A stretch of 9,775 nucleotides of DNA, taken from NCBI GenBank assembly GCA_022708385.1, contig JAKIYU010000078.1, positions 1 to 9,775 on the forward strand, in the 5' to 3' direction. The stretch comes from Bacteroidota bacterium (GTDB taxonomy: Bacteria > Bacteroidota > Bacteroidia > Bacteroidales > PXBB01). A program made the position numbers and the translations under genes. This document shows positions 7,162-9,775 of the stretch, piece by piece. Each line of letters begins with the position of its first letter. The first letter of the stretch is position 1. The notes under the pieces were generated by a model. The model saw only the letters and a list, made by a program, of their open reading frames with translations. It made no database searches and had not been told where the DNA came from.

Positions 7162-8289
7162 ATGAAATTCATTGTAAACAGTTCTGTTCTGCTTAAGCAA
7201 TTACAGGCACTTAATGGTGTTATCAGCACAAATAATACATTGCCTATACTCGATAATTTTCTTTTTGAGCTGGAAGGCAATCAATTAACAATCACGGCCA
7301 CTGATTTGGAAACCACTATGACTTCGGCCATTGAACTTGAGATGGCAGATGAAGACAACAGAATTGCTGTGCCTGCAAAAATATTGATTGATACCCTTAA
7401 GACCTTTGTGTCATCTACGCCAATTACCTTTTCGGCTGACACAGAATCTAAAGTTATAACCATATCGGCAGGTGAAGGCAACTACAGGCTGAGTGGTTAT
7501 AGTGCAGAGGAGTTTCCGCAGTCGCCCACTATCGAATCCAGTTCATCCATTGAAATTGATTCTTCAATATTACAGAAAGCTATTTCAAAAACCATCTTTG
7601 CCACAGGGTATGATGATTTACGCCCTGTAATGACCGGCGTTTATTTTAAAATGACACCCGACAATGCCATATTTGTGGCTACTGATGCGCATAAGCTCGT
7701 TTGTTATAAACGCCAGGATGTTAACGGTGAAGAAGAGGTAAGTTTTATTCTCCCCAAAAAACCCCTGAACCAGCTCAAGAACCACCTCCCTGTTGAAAAT
7801 TCACCCGTGGCCATCGAATTCAACAACACAAACGCCATATTTACATTCGGAACAGTCAAACTTATATGCCGCCTTATCGACGGAAAATATCCCAATTATC
7901 AAGCAGTTATTCCTGTAGACAACCCAAATAAACTTATTGTTGACCGGCTTTTGTTCCTTACTACCATCAAACGTATTTCACTGTTTGCAAGTCAATCTAC
8001 TTACCAAGTACGACTGAAAATTGCCGGCATGGAACTAACTGTTTCAGCTGAAGACATTGATTATTCAAATGAAGCTAAGGAAAGGCTCAACTGCCAATAT
8101 GAAGGTGAAGACATCGAAATCGGCTTCAACTCCAAATTCCTAATTGAAATGCTTTCAAACCTTGAATCTGAAAACATTTCTCTCGAAATGTCAACACCTA
8201 ACAGAGCAGGTATTATAAGACCCGTTGACAATGAAAATCAGAACGAGGACATATTGATGCTTGTTATGCCTGTAATGCTTAACAATTAA
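7162..8289 (+). CDS. dnaN: DNA polymerase III subunit beta (sliding clamp)
   Basis: DnaN forms a ring dimer around DNA that tethers the replicative polymerase and binds ligase, repair polymerases and mismatch repair proteins. The protein has 375 residues, close to the E. coli length of 366, and divides into three similar domains of about 120 residues. Recognisable segments are LPILDNFLFEL near the N-terminus, FVATDAHKLVCYKR (compare ATDGHRLA in E. coli), RLIDGKYPNYQAVIP at 237-251 (compare LVDGRFPDYRRVLP), and the C-terminal LVMPVMLNN, equivalent to the VMPMRL tail next to the protein-binding cleft. The ATG at 7162 gives the standard MKFIV start. It is 136 bases after the DUF4340-like gene, so it may have its own promoter. 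dnaA is not visible, and I see no DnaA-box cluster, so this does not look like an origin region. Confidence 0.97.
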   Translation: MKFIVNSSVLLKQLQALNGVISTNNTLPILDNFLFELEGNQLTITATDLETTMTSAIELEMADEDNRIAVPAKILIDTLKTFVSSTPITFSADTESKVITISAGEGNYRLSGYSAEEFPQSPTIESSSSIEIDSSILQKAISKTIFATGYDDLRPVMTGVYFKMTPDNAIFVATDAHKLVCYKRQDVNGEEEVSFILPKKPLNQLKNHLPVENSPVAIEFNNTNAIFTFGTVKLICRLIDGKYPNYQAVIPVDNPNKLIVDRLLFLTTIKRISLFASQSTYQVRLKIAGMELTVSAEDIDYSNEAKERLNCQYEGEDIEIGFNSKFLIEMLSNLESENISLEMSTPNRAGIIRPVDNENQNEDILMLVMPVMLNN

Positions 8290-8317
8290 GCTTTATTGTC
8301 AATCTTAAACATGCAAC

Positions 8318-9775
8318 ATGAGAGGGATTCTCATATTTATAAGTGCATTTATATTTTGCTATCCCTCCATAGCCCAGATCCCAACCATTACAACCAAAAG
8401 CCCCTTACAAACCAGTTTTTGTGCGGGAGGTAATATTTTAGTCGAATTTGAAACGACAGGCACTTTTGATTTCGGCAATTTTTTCACAGCGCAGCTATCG
8501 GATATGTGGGGCAGTTTCGACAACCCTGTCAATATAGGTACCGTACCGGTTAATCTGGGAGTTATCCCCGGCACCATCCCATCAAACACATCTTTTGGTT
8601 TTAACTACAGGGTGCGGGTTGTATCGAGCAATCCATCGGTAATTGGCACAACAAGCCCTTTACCGCCTATCATTATTACTAACAGTGCCATTTCAGCCAC
8701 CATATACGCCACACCCGACGACAGCGTTTGCACCGGCGACACCGTCGAGCTGCATGCCACACCAAACGAATCCTATTTCTGGTCCACAGGCGATACCACA
8801 TCTACTATTACAGTGACTGAATCTGGCACATATAAAGTTACCGTAACCAATTACCTGACAGGTTGCGAGGTCACTTCTCCCGATTTTACTGTAGTTGTAC
8901 ACCCCCTGCCCCCTGTAGCGCTTGGTAACGACACCGGCATCTGCGATGGTGATGTGCTGGTGCTTGACGCCGGTGCCAATTATGTTTACTATAAATGGAA
9001 TAATGGCACCTCTTCGGCACAGGATTATTATGTACACGATTCCGGCACCTATTTCGTTGAAGTAAAAGACTCCAACGACTGCAAAAACTACGATACCATT
9101 ACGGTTATTGTAAACCTCAATCCTGTTATCAACCTTGGCAATGATACTGCTTTCTGCGGCAATGTATTTTTTCTCGATGCAGGCAGTGGCTTTATAAGCT
9201 ATAACTGGAATGATGGACTCTCGTACAACCAGGTTTTACAAATCAACAACGCAGGGGTATATTATGTTTCTGTCACAGACGCTAATCTTTGCCGGGCTTA
9301 CGATACCATTGACCTGAACATTATGCACATACCTTTTCTTTCGCTGGGCAACGACATGACAATATGCGGCACCAGCATCATTCTGGATGCCGGAAGCGGT
9401 TTTACCGAATACGACTGGAACGATGGCAGCGGCAGCAACCAGTTTTTTATGGTTACCCAGAGCGGAAGTGTACATGTAATTATTACTGACAGTAACAACT
9501 GCAAAGTAGTCGATACGGTTAACGTAACATTCCTTTCCGTTCCATCAGTCAATATAGGCCCCGACATTATTTGTGGCAATAACCAACTTATCACACTTGA
9601 TGCCGGAAGCGGCTTTGAATCATATCAGTGGAGCGACGGCTCAACAGGACAGACCATTGACGTAAACACGACCATACTTGATGAAGGCAATCATGTTTAC
9701 TGGGTCAATGTTTTTGGCCAAAATGGATGCTTCAATACTGATTCGGTGGTTATCACGGTTGATTTCAGTTACTCG
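8318..9775 (+). CDS. Large secreted Ig-like repeat protein, N-terminal part, cut by window edge
   Basis: From ATG 8318, 486 codons are open with no stop before the window ends. A signal peptide is clear: MRGILIFISAFIFCYPSIAQ, cleavage probably after the Ala/Gln near residue 20. Residues about 25-118 form a domain with FCAGGNILVEFETTGTF and FTAQLSD, then YRVRVVSS, a pattern I know from exported Bacteroidota proteins. Then come five repeats of about 70 residues (131-482) with the theme LGNDT-IC-G, LDAG-GF-Y-WNDG, GTY-V-VTD-N-C and DTV-V, each holding two cysteines. This is typical of cell-surface or secreted adhesin-like proteins, often exported by the type IX system with a C-terminal sorting domain, which would lie beyond the edge. 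ATG 8311 is closer to dnaN but in another frame without a signal peptide. It follows dnaN by 28 bases with no visible promoter or terminator. Ligand and role are unknown. Confidence 0.88.
   Translation, partial: MRGILIFISAFIFCYPSIAQIPTITTKSPLQTSFCAGGNILVEFETTGTFDFGNFFTAQLSDMWGSFDNPVNIGTVPVNLGVIPGTIPSNTSFGFNYRVRVVSSNPSVIGTTSPLPPIIITNSAISATIYATPDDSVCTGDTVELHATPNESYFWSTGDTTSTITVTESGTYKVTVTNYLTGCEVTSPDFTVVVHPLPPVALGNDTGICDGDVLVLDAGANYVYYKWNNGTSSAQDYYVHDSGTYFVEVKDSNDCKNYDTITVIVNLNPVINLGNDTAFCGNVFFLDAGSGFISYNWNDGLSYNQVLQINNAGVYYVSVTDANLCRAYDTIDLNIMHIPFLSLGNDMTICGTSIILDAGSGFTEYDWNDGSGSNQFFMVTQSGSVHVIITDSNNCKVVDTVNVTFLSVPSVNIGPDIICGNNQLITLDAGSGFESYQWSDGSTGQTIDVNTTILDEGNHVYWVNVFGQNGCFNTDSVVITVDFSYS
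8708..9763 (+). repeat. Five tandem ~70-codon Ig-like repeats in the secreted protein
   Basis: Units cover about 8708-8902, 8912-9115, 9125-9325, 9338-9532 and 9545-9763. The codons for the Asp of the LDAG motif begin at 8966, 9176, 9386 and 9599, a spacing of 210, 210 and 213 bases. Copies are diverged at the DNA level; the closest pair is units 4 and 5, sharing GATGCCGGAAGCGG. Unit 1 lacks LDAG (it reads LHATPNESYFWSTGD) and is the most diverged. Cysteine pairs are 138/183, 209/255, 280/325, 350/395 and 419/471, consistent with one disulfide per unit. Confidence 0.85.

Noticed and set aside
8693..9594. Minus-strand open frames opposite the secreted repeat gene
   Set aside because: The plus-strand frame has a signal peptide and five regular repeats; the antisense frames simply reflect the repetitive coding pattern.
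8708..9763. Regular 210-base spacing as a CRISPR or non-coding tandem array
   Set aside because: The period is a multiple of three, copies are diverged at the DNA level and conserved as protein, and the frame stays open.

Overview
The window looks like a chromosomal segment of a member of the Bacteroidota. The evidence is recognisable GldF and GldG proteins (an ABC system largely confined to this phylum), promoter-like motifs of the TTG-N20-TAnnTTTG type instead of the usual -35/-10 boxes, an A/T-only leader without Shine-Dalgarno before dnaN, SPOR domains of the style common in the phylum, and a cysteine-paired Ig-like repeat protein of the kind Bacteroidota export. I cannot name the genus.

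Layout. Bases 1-3224 are a minus-strand pair read leftward: first an 822-residue membrane-anchored SGNH hydrolase/acyltransferase with two C-terminal SPOR domains (3224 to 756), then, one base later, an MBOAT O-acyltransferase that runs off the left edge (754 to 2). Both begin with GTG. Bases 3225-3364 are a divergent intergenic region carrying a candidate promoter for each side. Bases 3365-7025 are a tight plus-strand cluster: gldF, gldG and a DUF4340-like membrane-anchored protein, the last two joined by an ATGA overlap. After a 136-base AT-rich spacer comes dnaN (7162-8289), the DNA polymerase III sliding clamp. Only 28 bases later, a large secreted repeat protein begins at 8318 and is still open at the right edge (486 codons seen). 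It has a signal peptide, a Bacteroidota-type N-terminal domain and five ~70-residue repeats, each with two cysteines.

How the genes work together. The left pair should move acyl groups across the inner membrane (MBOAT) and place or remove them on a periplasmic polymer (SGNH). The SPOR domains point to peptidoglycan as the place of action, so a Pat/Ape-like peptidoglycan O-acetylation module is my leading hypothesis; exopolysaccharide acetylation is the alternative. The gldF-gldG-DUF4340 block is the membrane and extracytoplasmic part of an ABC system whose ATPase (GldA) is not in the window. dnaN is housekeeping. The repeat protein is a likely exported, possibly type IX secreted, surface protein or adhesin.

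The least explained parts are the SGNH + tandem SPOR + MBOAT arrangement and the unfinished repeat protein. I see no RNA genes, CRISPR array, transposon or phage gene.
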